From: Nemertoderma westbladi | Lineage: Eukaryota; Xenacoelomorpha; Nemertodermatida; Nemertodermatidae | Assembly: GCA_032718475.1 (NCBI GenBank) | Contig: JAUCBJ010007580.1 | Coordinates: forward strand, 62,001 to 126,000 | Reading direction: 5' to 3' | Length of the DNA: 64,000 nt | Part shown: positions 30,363-40,116 of the stretch, in pieces | Layout: every line of letters begins with the position of its first letter | Position numbering within the stretch: the first letter of the stretch is position 1 | The notes under the pieces: generated by a model | Told to the model about the DNA's origin: nothing | Database searches by the model: none | What the model saw: the letters and a program-made list of their open reading frames with translations, nothing else | Position numbers and translations under genes: made by a program

Positions 30363-30635
30363 ACATTAAAAAATTTACTTTTTTTGTTAACATTATTATT
30401 TATGGTAGCTATGGTGTTTTTATGGAGCTTGTGAATTATTTACTAGCTAGTAATAGTATGTATTTAAAATGTTTAAAACTGATTTTTTTATATACTGCGT
30501 AAGTATACTGTATGTGTTGTTGGTTGTTTAACAAGCCTAAATTATTATCCTAGATAATAGCTGGATCTCATTTAGGGACTATTATAATATCATCAATATT
30601 TTTGGTAATTAATATAATCAGCAACAGTTTGGCCT
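30363..30635. other. AT-rich junction between E2 and the LINE
   Basis: No gene or clear repeat. Homology to E1 gag stops near 30362 at a sharp drop in GC, which may be the true 5' truncation point of E2 or the site of a further insertion. Confidence 0.5.
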
Positions 30636-30928
30636 AATTATTATTATTATTATTATTTTCATACAATGTTTATATAGTAAGAAACATGTACAACAGAGTA
30701 AATACTAGCACAAAGACTTAACAAATACAATTAGGCCTAAGTATAATAAGCAATAATATACACAGAAATTCTTAATAGAAAATGCGAAAAAATTCGTATA
30801 ACTAGTCCCCACACACTGAATTTATAATTAGATCGATCTCATCACGGTTAAAACCCAAAATATCGATTTCATTATTGCGGTAATTAAGTAGTTCTTTAAT
30901 TAATTGAATAGTGCGCGGATCCCCGTTT

Positions 30929-33882
30929 TTATACCACTTTCTTGATGCTACCTGCTTGGACATGAGCTTTCAGTAAGTTCAACTCTTGACAAAAGTTTCC
31001 AATGCGGCGGAAGTTAACCCCACTGACTGTTCTACAATCCGGCAGAGAGACATTCGCGAGAAATTTGACACATAATTTATTGCTGTTGAGGAGAGACTGT
31101 GCAAAAGAAACAAACCGGCTGCAAATCATTGACATCGGATGCGGAAAAGTACACAAACCCTCCACAATATAAGAATGAGTTTTGTAAGGAAGGTTGTAGA
31201 CCGTACGGACATTAATATTCCACGCGCGGCCCACACGCTGCGCTCCATCCGAACAGATATCCCACAAACTGCTACAATACAAACACATCGCATATCTTCT
31301 TTGTATTTCAAACAAACACGATGGATATGAGAATGAAAATTCCTGGTGTAAACTCCGTAATTTGCCTATAAATTGTCCTCTCTTACGAGTCATGTCTTGA
31401 TCAAAGCTGCAGTTATAATCAACAACATTGCCAAGGTGCATCGCCTTCTTAACCCACGGAAGCTTAACTCCATCAAGTTTAACGTTATTACTAGGCTCAG
31501 ACCAACGTTTTACAAACGGGATACACTTTGATTTGCTTTTTGCTGGGTCACTATCGCGGCTGAATTTTAATTTGTATTTCAAAGAGAATTCCTCACAAAT
31601 CGAGATCATAAATGGTAGACCAACTATTGTAGGACATAATAACAATAAGTCATCGGCATATGCCAATACACCGAAATACACTGAACTGATACTGCAACCA
31701 ACCTTGGACTTACGAAGAGCCACAATCAGTTTGTCTACAATGATTCAAAAAAGAACCGGCGAGGCTACCGAACCCTGCCTGACGCCATTCGAAACCAAAA
31801 AAAGGATCTGATAAATTGTTACCCCATTTAACACAACATGACTGTTCCTTGTACTTCCACAGAAGCACCCTTACAAACAAAACCGAAAAACCTTTCTCTT
31901 GTAACTCCATAAATAATGTTACCCAATCCACCATATCGAACGCTTTCGATAAATCAAGAAAACACCCATAGACTGGGGTTGAGAACCGCGAATAATGCGA
32001 AATGACTTCTTTAGCAGTCCATGTACAGCTGGTGGTACTCGAACCTTTTTGAAAGCCAAACTGAAGTTCATCTACAAGAACTCTGTCCCCTTGAGAAAGT
32101 AGCATTACCCACTCAAACACCTTAATAAGTAGTGAAGATAACGCTATTGCCCGGTAATTATTTGATTTACTGAGATCACCCAAATTGTCTTTAACCAATG
32201 GAACAAGAGAACAAGTTAGAAGGTACTTAGGGACAAACCCATGAATGAGGAAGCTATTGAACATTGTCGCAATGTGTGCGTGTAGTAATTCTCCTCCATT
32301 AATCAGACAATCGGAATTAAAATCAAAAAGAACATCAGATTTCGAATGTTTCAGTTTGAGTATAGCTGCTCTGACAAGTTCTGGAGTGATTTTATCCGAA
32401 TCATGAACTGAGTAGCTGCTCAATTTAACAATAATTTCCTGGTCTAGTGCATTACTATCTGTACCATATTCCTGGTTGAATAGCCTCGAGTATATCGATG
32501 CAAAATTACCTGCAATCCCCTTACCATCTGCAATTCCATCAATGGTGCTGCTCAGCATACCGCATTTACGCCCACGCAAATTCTTTATCGTACTAAAAAT
32601 ATCATTATTATTATCCAGGCACGCTTGTAAAAATTTATCTCTCATTACTGTATCACTCGACTTTTTTAGACGTCGTACTGCTTATTTATATTGTGCTCTT
32701 GATGAACAACGTAAATAAAACAAATTACCGTTATTTGCATCTGGTTTACCAGCTGCACACCACATATTATGCCAGAACATGGCTTCCGTTTTATACGGCT
32801 TCACATAATCATTCCACCCCGGCCATTGTTTATTATTTGAAGCACCTGATACCGGTAAACAATTACATGCTGCTTTATCAATAGCATCGAACACCTCAAA
32901 ACAATAACATTCTAAATCAATTGTGTGTTCTGGGTTGTCACACAAAATATTGCTACACTGGCTACATTCTAAATTAAGATTACTGAGTGAATTATTTAAA
33001 CAACTAATAAAATTGTCCTTTTCTGTATCATTTGCCTTATGAAAATTAGGCTTCCATTTATTCACGTTGTCTGATACATCGGGTACAGAATTTATATGAA
33101 CGTAATTAAATTGTGCATAAATAGGGCTATGGTTAGATAAATTATCTCCCGAATGCACAACCCCACAATCTGACATATTATCAATAAGAGTACTCGAACA
33201 CATAAAACGATCAATTAACGATCTACTTATGGTGTTGTTGGCACAAAACATATATGTATAATCTGCCTCGTGGAAGTCACATATGTCTACAAGACCAATC
33301 TCATTGAAAAATGATTGTACTGTACGAACATGTGCCGTGGATCACACAAAATCGGTATTCAGATCTCCCGCTAGCAATGTAAGGGGCGAACCGTTGTTAT
33401 TTAAAACTACGAATGTCGTTCAATATTATCAAGAGTTCATCTGACACTGTATCACGTAACTGTGGATCAACAGGAAAATACGCATTTAACAAAAGCAATG
33501 GGTTACTTTCACCGGGCAAATATAACTGAACAGCCTGCAAACGATAATTACCAGTTTTTACTGTATTAACATTAATAAATTTCATCAATTCTCTTTTAAT
33601 AAATATACATAGTCCTCCTACCGGACGACTACGTTGCTGCTCATTACGATAGACCGCAGGTTCTATAGCACAATAAAACTCAGAAAATGCATTACGTATT
33701 CGATAACTATTATCTTTTAAAATAAAATGTTCCTGCAAACAAATGATATCCGACCCCAACGAAAGCACCTTCAAAAAGTCAATTTTATTATCTGCAAAAC
33801 CTGTGCTGTTGTACGAGACAAATTTAAGTTTACTACGACTTAGACTACTATTAGGTTCAGTTAATGGTGGTGGAGTAGCCAT
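30929..33882 (-). pseudogene. LINE ORF2: endonuclease and reverse transcriptase (broken)
   Basis: ATG at 33882. The endonuclease has FVSYNSTGFADNK, DIICLQEHF, GGLCIF, GDLNTDF and the terminal SNHSPIYAQF, the expected APE motif order. RT follows: SLVPLVKDNLGDLSKSNNYR, FGFQKGSSTTSC, GCFLDLSKAFDMVDW and the catalytic AYADDLLLL. Breaks are a frame change near 33397, TGA in the GDLNTDFV stretch, TAA at about 32685 and a frame change near 31720 between the KAFD and YADD motifs. Normal length but inactive. Confidence 0.87.
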
Positions 33883-33943
33883 GATGTGATATATACAAGC
33901 GATAATAAAAATAACAAATCAGACTATATATACACTATGCTTA

Positions 33944-34189
33944 CTAATCAACCTGTGGCGGGGGGCCCCTCCGATCGACGTTTGAGCTAGGATAGAATAC
34001 ATACTTGCGAACACACACTCCCGCAGGCCAAATGTCTAGATTCAGCAACTCCTCTAGTTTATCGATCGAATAAGAAACCCGGAAGCTCATCGTGCGCGCA
34101 TCATCGTGAGACATTTTTACCATATCTTTCTCTGTAACGGTAATGTTACTGAACTTGAGATCTTCTACGATATCAGCTGCTGTAGTACC
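33944..34189 (-). pseudogene. LINE ORF1 C-terminal fragment
   Basis: An 82-codon open stretch, ending at TAG 33944, with SFRVSYSIDKLEELLNLDIW and WPAGVCVRKY. The pattern 'F.V......LL....WP.GV.VR.F' is common at the end of LINE ORF1 proteins. It is preceded by an in-frame TGA and then loss of homology. Confidence 0.6.
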
Positions 34190-34260
34190 TCATCGCAATC
34201 GGAAAACAAACACCGAGCCCGGAGCGGCTTTAGATCTCAAGGATGAACTACCGCTTTAAT

Positions 34261-34534
34261 TCTTTAATTCTGAAATATCAATGTTTTCACAAGTGTTTTT
34301 ATAATTTCAAGGAAATGCTAGCTAGTAAAAAAAATCACTAGCTACACCTTAATAAATAATATATAATAATATTCTCAAACACTACCAATAACAAAAATAA
34401 AAAAAAATACAGTATTTTTAAATTTCAAAAAATTCTAGCAAGTAAATAACACTAGCTACCATAAGAAATATCTCTACTAATGTTCTAGAACATTCACCAA
34501 TATCAAAAAAGCACTAAAAAGTTGCTATCAGGAA
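34261..34534. other. AT-rich flank with a diverged ~130-bp duplication
   Basis: Two related blocks (near 34300-34350 and 34425-34465) share TTTCAA...TTCTAGC and ACTAGCTAC. No gene. Confidence 0.4.
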
Positions 34535-34778
34535 CCGGACAATTCGGTCCCGGACAATTCGGTCTGGACAATTTGGTCCCAGACAATTCGGTCCCGGACA
34601 ATTCGGTCCTGGGACAATTCGGTCCTAGGACAATTCGGTCCTAGGACAATTCGGTCCCGGACAATTTGGTCCCATTTATTTAGTGTTTTGGGACCGAATT
34701 GTCCGGGACCGAATTGCCCGGGACCGAATTGTCCGGACCGAATTGTCTGGGACCGAAATGTCCAGGACCGAATTGTCC
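34535..34778. repeat. Inverted arrays of GGACAATTCGGTCC-type repeats
   Basis: Left arm 34535-34674 has about nine head-to-tail copies of GGACAATTCGGTCC with spacing of 14-17 bp. After 15 bp of AT-rich loop, the right arm 34690-34778 has about six copies in the opposite orientation. The transcript would fold into a long hairpin with many registers. The proline-rich frame at 34688 arises from the repeat. It is probably the end or body of a foldback-type element, with no coding capacity seen. Confidence 0.85.
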
Positions 34779-35479
34779 TACATCCTTTTGGAAAGTATGT
34801 GTCGCCGCTTCCGCTAGCTGCTGAAAGGCATGTGGTATCTGAAAGGCCGGAGGCCGAAAGAATAACTGAGTTTTTAGTGGCAGTTGTTCATAATGTCAGA
34901 ATACAATAATAGCACAATCAGTATATTATAATAGCACGGTTAATGACGACAGTCTAAACCGTATTGCTTCCACACTCGGTATAAACCAACTAAACCACAG
35001 GTAATAAAGACAACGGTTATATTAGTAACACACATGGAATATTGCTACCTAGTGTTTTGGTCCAATGAATGCACATTAATCAAGTGGTAATCTGCCCCAC
35101 CATTGGCTAATCTATTCTTCCTCCTCTGGCAATCCCTAATCTATGGTGCCCACGTGCTAACTTCATTTTCTTCCCACTGAGAATGCTTGGAGCCTCTCAT
35201 CTCTCCTTGTGGCTGGCATTGTATATTGCCTCCGTTGGTTGGTAGGTGACATTATATTGGTAATGTCGCCTAGTCAACTATAATTGGTAAAAAGCCACTT
35301 TCCACATTTTCCACTGGGTGGTGCAGCGAATTGGATCCGCTAACAATTACACATCAAAAAAGCAAAGCAAGCAAATAAATTATAAATAATATTTAAATAT
35401 GTCAATAAGGTATCCAACATTATTAATATAACATCGCTGAATATATATAGTCCAACAAACATGGTTATTGTTATTACAG
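34779..35479. other. Distal end of the host first intron
   Basis: No gene. Unique-looking, moderately AT-rich sequence ending in the acceptor TTGTTATTACAG used by the EGF exon. Confidence 0.5.
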
Positions 35480-35605
35480 TTGACCCTTGCAACACAGTTG
35501 ACCCTTGTGACATCAATGCAACCTGTACCGGTTTCCCTGGAGAGTACTTTTGTCACTGTAACGATGGATTTAACGGAAATGGATATATTCTTGGAGGATG
35601 TAAAG
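35480..35605 (+). CDS. Host gene exon: EGF domain
   Basis: The acceptor TTATTACAG precedes 35480 and the donor G|GTACGG is at 35606, phase 1 at both ends. The exon encodes one complete EGF module with six cysteines (spacing C-x4-C-x6-C-x8-C-x1-C-x11-C) and the C-terminal CHCNDGFNGNGY typical of extracellular EGF repeats. It begins VDPCNTVDPC, so it lacks the acidic calcium-binding start seen in the next exon. Such modules mediate protein-protein contacts outside the cell. Confidence 0.85.
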
Positions 35606-36605
35606 GTACGGGTATAATTTATAGTAATGATTCTCTATAAAGAACCTGGGAAGTGCCTCATAAACCAAAAAATATAGAATGTTGGTAGCTGGGAATATAT
35701 TTTGAAATTGTTTTCCTGCTTTGGAGACCATGGTTCTGGAAGTCAGGACTGGAACACCTTCGGATATGTAAGGGACAAGAGAAAGGGGGAGTCATGACCA
35801 GCATTGAATGGGCTGTTCAAGATTGGTAGGCTCATATAATACATCAAAATCTTATGGTCCGAATATTTAGAGCAGCAGTAGAACCAACACATCTTTATGA
35901 GATTCCCTGTTCCCTCACATGACCAGGCCTTTGGTTTCGCCTTTGGTGGCCTCATTAAGTGAATAAGCGTGGTTGGCAGTACAATAACTTTATTGGGATG
36001 TCTCTCAACCATTTCCATTCCAACACTTTAAAATGGCAGTAGCCCTTCTTGCCCAGAAGGTTTATTATTCCTATCTAAAACCTCTAATATCTTTGTAATT
36101 ATATCCAACTCAGGAAAATGGAGCTCATATTCGTGTTGGGCTGAAAAAAATTCGGTAGAAAATTTAATTATTTTATATTGCTTGGAGGGTTTCTGGTTAC
36201 AGGTTGTTAATTATATTTCAGAGATTTTTCAGTGTTCATTGTTTCCATTTTTAATGCAGCAGTGCGCCGCCCTTCAATGTTCAAAAGTGAACTTTTTTGA
36301 AGGTGAAATAATCTATATAATATATAAAGATTTCCCATAAATTTAATATAAATTTTCTAGTATGGTAGGAATATAATTCATGGGGCCATGTTATTTATTT
36401 TTGTTTTTTATTTAATTTAATATCACTTTGACAATTGAATACCGTAATCTTTAACCGTTAAAAACAAGTATTAGAATTATTAAATAGTATAGGATAATAA
36501 AACTGAGATCTTCATGTTTTAGCTATTGGTCTCAGCTAATCCAATGATCCAGTTTCCAGATTCGAATTTATATTAATAATATTACCTGACTATATTTTGG
36601 TGCAG
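35606..36605. other. Host intron after EGF exon
   Basis: AT-rich with no recognisable gene. The minus-strand frame at 35743-36018 has no domain or homologue in the window and is treated as chance. Confidence 0.5.
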
Positions 36606-36743
36606 ACATAGACGAATGTGCTGAAAAGAGTGACAACTGCGACGACTCCAGGACCACATGTAGAAACACACATGGATCATACGAGTGCGACTGTAACGAT
36701 GGTTACACACGTGTGGACGAACATAGCTGCGAAAGTGATACTG
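36606..36743 (+). CDS. Host gene exon: calcium-binding EGF domain
   Basis: The acceptor TTTTGGTGCAG and donor G|GTTAGT give phase 1 at both ends. The module starts DIDECAEKSDNC and continues CRNTHGSYECDC and NDGYTRV. D-I-D-E at the start with the N.....Y/F pair in RNTHGSY is the calcium-binding EGF signature. Six cysteines are present. Calcium between adjacent EGF modules would stiffen the protein. Confidence 0.9.
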
Positions 36744-37972
36744 GTTAGTTGAAAAAATGGAAACTTCAGTTTATAATAATACGTTATGGGGCCTTCACGC
36801 ACCACCACAATCTACTGTATGTTAAACTGTATTAATATCTATTAGACATAGCCAATGTAAACTGTCAAATGTATTGTCATAAATTATTTGTTGTAAATTG
36901 TTATTTTGACCTTAGTTTATTGTTTTTGTGCAACTATAACCTTCTCATTTCCCGTACTTCACATTTTAACATTGACATTAGCTATTAATTCAAAGAGATG
37001 GGATTTGTATCTGTTTCAAAATAGGTAAATTTTAACCATACATTTATATGTTATTTCCGAAACCCCTTTCCATTTTGAAGTTTTTTGATAGTTTAGTTTA
37101 GTATAGTTTAGTCTTTGTTATTGTTTTTACATAATGCATATATAAATAAATCTATCTATCCCTGTTTAGAAAACCTCATATTTAGAGAGTGAGCTAGCTA
37201 ATTTCCACAAGTTAAACTGTTCTACCTCATTGTTACAGCTATTATAGGCCATATTAGATTGTAACATGTTATTGGTTTAATCCATTACCTATTTACAATT
37301 GTAATTACTCTATGTAGATTCGACCCCTGTCACTCATTCAATATAACATTATAATACATTAATTGCATTGAGTTACCGATTACAATTTTAGGTGTCATAT
37401 AACGGTTCTGACAAGGCAGAACAAGTTTGTATGGTTTTGGTGACATCAGACTTGTGGGGTATTTATCAGTGTATGTATATGGCAGTCCCCGTTCGGGTTG
37501 GTGACCCATCGTTCTATAATACCCATACAAAAAATTTTACCCAGTTATTCCAGCTCTATTGTAGGTAGAGACATCGACCATGTCCCGGAAGTAAACCAGT
37601 CAACTAAAAAACAAGAGCTAAAGCTCCTCCTATGATTTCTTACACTCCTTTACCTCAAACTGAAACATCCATGTTCAACGTAACAAGGATTCCACTTGTT
37701 GGTGTTCGTTTCATATGAATTCCTGACTGATCGTCATATTATACTAACCGTTAATCATGTGATGAACTCTCACGAGATGTATTTTTTGTTTACTGAAGTG
37801 TTACTTACAGTGTCAGTTAATCCTCTATGAATCCAATCAACCAGCTGTGTTAAATTAATTTAATATCCTAAACTGAGATATCACTCCATGTAAAATTGAA
37901 CTGGATTAAATTAGTGCGGTACTATTAACTATATTTTAATTAAAAATACATTACGTTACCTAATATTTTCAG
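36744..37972. other. Host intron between cbEGF and first ShKT exon
   Basis: AT-rich, no gene or clear repeat recognised. It ends in CTAATATTTTCAG. Confidence 0.5.
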
Positions 37973-38095
37973 ATTGTGCTAATTTGGTTGACAGGAATGT
38001 TCACTGCGCTATCTGGGCCGATCTTGGTGAATGCGAAGTAAATCCCGACTACATGCTGGGGAATTGTGCTGCAAGCTGTCACGGCTGCGAAGATC
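37973..38095 (+). CDS. Host gene exon: ShKT domain 1
   Basis: Phase 1 at both ends. It encodes a ShK-like (ShKT/SXC) module of about 40 residues with six cysteines. It begins DCANLVDRNVHCAIWADLGE and ends CEVNPDYMLGNCAASCHGC. W, G.C..NP.YM and C..SC..C are the family signature. In cnidarian toxins this fold blocks potassium channels, but in most animals ShKT modules occur in ordinary secreted and extracellular proteins, and the EGF partners here favour that. The donor C|GTTAGT reads CGT TAG if not spliced, so intron retention would end the protein just after the domain. Confidence 0.88.
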
Positions 38096-39174
38096 GTTAG
38101 TTTTGTAATAATGCCACATTATTCTGTGAATTTGTTTAAACTGTAAGTTTTAGATATGATAATTTTATTGATGCTTGTGTACAAATGTATAGTATAATCA
38201 AGATGTCTGTAAATATAGAAGAAAGTGGATATAGAAAATAGACACATCCTTCAAAACTAGAAATAATTTAGCCCGTTTTAAAGATTTCTATGTCATTTAT
38301 AATAGATAACCTCACATCTAATCATGGTGATATCCTTACAAATTGACCTAACAGTCAATTATCACCTAGTTGATCTGGTTACTCTAGTTCGACACAGTCT
38401 GTTAGTTTCTTAGATTAGGGGGCAGTAGTGGCCTCATGGCATTTGTGACCTCGGGCACTAATAATGTTTCAAGATTTTGTGGCCGGTGTGCAGTAGAGTA
38501 ACACTTACCTCGAATACTATTCATTATTCATCCTTCTCTTGAAATTTGTTATGTTGTTTTAGTGAACAAAATGTTCTCTGAATGTTACAATAAACTTTGC
38601 TAAACTGTATGGCAAAGGATCAATCGCTTTGTGATTCACCCCACTCCTGCACTCCCCACATACACGGAGTGAATGGTTGGCAACCGCGCTAAGGTGGTAG
38701 ATGCTTTGATTCTGCCAAGTTGATTCTCTGTGAGAAAAAAAGAAAAAAAAAAACAACAATAATATGGTATTTTATTTATTTGTGTGGAATTAATTTCGCA
38801 CTACCAAATAGCCAGGGCGGCATATTTTCCAGCTTTATATCGCAGTGCGACATTATTTCTCAGTTATGCCCCTACGCCATACATTTACTATGTATTTCAA
38901 GTATATCCAATATATCCAGTATGTCACCGCGTCATTATTAGGTTGTTCTAGAAAGTTTAAGTGCATAACTACAAATAATTCCGTACAAATTAATAAAATT
39001 AGATTCGCCATTGTTCATAATTACCACATTAAAGCTTTTACGGTCCTCGTTCTATTACTTCTAAACAAACTCACTTGTGCTGTAACGCTTTAAAGTGCTA
39101 TTTTATGAACAATGACGTATATAGTTATTTCAGCGATTAAAACTAAATTCTCTATTGTAATATTTTTTTTATAG
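38096..39174. other. Host intron between ShKT 1 and 2
   Basis: No gene. The stretch around 38610-38755 is less AT-rich and ends in an A-rich tract (38728-38754), as a short retroposon might, but no promoter boxes could be confirmed. Confidence 0.45.
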
Positions 39175-39306
39175 CCTGCTTGCAACTTCCCGATGTAACA
39201 CCATGGTGTTCTGGGTGGGCATTCGCGGGCGAATGTGTAGCGAACCCTGGTTATATGAATATCGACTGTCAGACATCCTGTAACATTTGTGGAACATCAC
39301 CACCCC
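39175..39306 (+). CDS. Host gene exon: ShKT domain 2
   Basis: The acceptor TTTTTTTATAG and donor C|GTTAGT give phase 1 on both sides. The module has PWCSGWAFAGECVANPGYMN then CQTSCNICGTSPP, with six cysteines. Its donor context is the same as that of ShKT 1, including the immediate in-frame TAG on read-through, as expected if the exons arose by tandem duplication. It is probably secreted and disulphide-bonded. Confidence 0.88.
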
Positions 39307-39466
39307 GTTAGTTAAATACAATGTTTGATAAATATTACATTTATGGTGTTCTGTATTGCTTAAATACTATTTTGTCTGGAATGATATGGTTTTAGGTCTA
39401 CAATATCAACTTTAATCTTTAAATAATAACTTTATTTGACTACTAAACATGTTCTTCTATGGTACA

Positions 39467-39751
39467 ATACCACCTGTATCAACCACCCTCCGTGAACGCA
39501 GATTAAGATCCAGTGGGCCCTGCTGAAGAAGTAAAGACGAGGTCATATCAGATCCACTTTTCTGGCAACCGATTAATGGAAAGCGTAGTCGTGGACGACC
39601 GGCCATAACATATATAGATCTACTTAAAGGGGATACTGAACTTGGGAGAAATGAAATTGCGACAACTATGGAGAATCGGGAAGCCTGGAAGGATCTCATT
39701 TCCACTGTCCGAGTTTTTCTCGACCTAGTAGTAGTAGTAAAAATGTTCTAA
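39467..39751 (+). pseudogene. LINE RT C-terminal fragment in host intron
   Basis: The plus strand reads TTLRERRLRSSGPC, then TGA, then DPLFWQPINGKRSRGRPAIT, YIDLLKGDTELGRNEIAT and MENREAWKDL. 'GKRSRGRP..TY.DLL..DT' near the end is characteristic of the C-terminus of RTE/CR1-like LINE proteins. It is followed by a TAG-repeat tail (39727-39738). It is a 5'-truncated remnant, unrelated in strand and sequence to the LINE at 30636-34260. Confidence 0.75.
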
Positions 39752-39911
39752 AAGTCTACCCATATAACAAATATTGGTAAAAATGAGAAGCATCCATGCA
39801 TATGACTCGTTTGGGATGTATTTTAAAATATATAATTAAATTAATTGCGATCACTGAACTACACTGCATAGCATAGCATAATTATTATTTTAATTTCTTT
39901 GTGTTTTTCAG

Positions 39912-40046
39912 TCTGCATTGAAGACGCTGATTTTGATACCAACTCTTGTGTCTATTGGGCCCACCACCAAGGGCAATGCGAAGCTAACCCAGTGTACATG
40001 TACTCTTTTTGTCAGACAAGTTGCGACAAATGTGGCAATGGGCCGT
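39912..40046 (+). CDS. Host gene exon: ShKT domain 3
   Basis: The acceptor GTGTTTTTCAG and donor T|GTAAGT give phase 1 on both sides. The module has CIEDADFDTNSCVYWAHHQG, then CEANPVYM and CQTSCDKCGNGP, with six cysteines. The strong donor followed by the minisatellite means that at least one more exon should lie beyond the array and outside the window. An overlapping frame on the same strand (39918-40193) is a shadow. Confidence 0.88.
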
Positions 40047-40116
40047 GTAAGTATTGCCAGAACGCCGGATAGAAGTACTCTGACTTTAAGTCCAATTATT
40101 ATTATTATAGTTGTGA

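Larger units (their letters stand above)
30636..34260 (-). mobile_element. APE-type LINE, 5'-truncated and decayed
   Basis: On the minus strand: the end of an ORF1, then ORF2 with APE endonuclease and RT, a 3' UTR and a terminal (AAT)n microsatellite at 30636-30658. Microsatellite 3' tails in place of poly-A are common in CR1/L2/RTE-like groups. The 5' limit near 34190-34260 is where ORF1 homology stops. No convincing target duplication is seen. Whether it inserted in E2 or beside it is unclear. Confidence 0.82.
12007..40046 (+). other. Inferred host gene: secreted EGF-ShKT modular protein (continues right)
   Basis: I join the signal-peptide exon (12007-12070) with five exons at 35480-40046 (EGF, calcium-binding EGF, three ShKT). 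All six boundaries are phase 1, splice sites are GT/AG, and every module has its full cysteine set. The first intron would be about 23.4 kb, filled by E2 and the elements nested in it or beside it. The intron after 40046 would contain the minisatellite, so the gene's end is outside the window. The five right-hand exons belong together with high confidence. Linking exon 1 is inference from phase, strand, secretion signal and absence of another candidate. Confidence 0.6.

Noticed and set aside
34688-34909. Plus-strand frame with GPNCPGPNCPG repeats, collagen- or toxin-like at first sight
   Set aside because: It is generated by the 16-bp GGGACCGAATTGTCC repeat array, with no splice or signal context.
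38610-38755. SINE with A-rich tail
   Set aside because: The A-rich end is present, but no A and B box promoter pair could be recognised and no second copy is in the window.
37973-40046. ShK neurotoxin gene
   Set aside because: The ShKT fold is shared with potassium-channel toxins, but three modules follow EGF and calcium-binding EGF modules, an architecture typical of non-toxic extracellular proteins. Nothing in the sequence shows toxicity.
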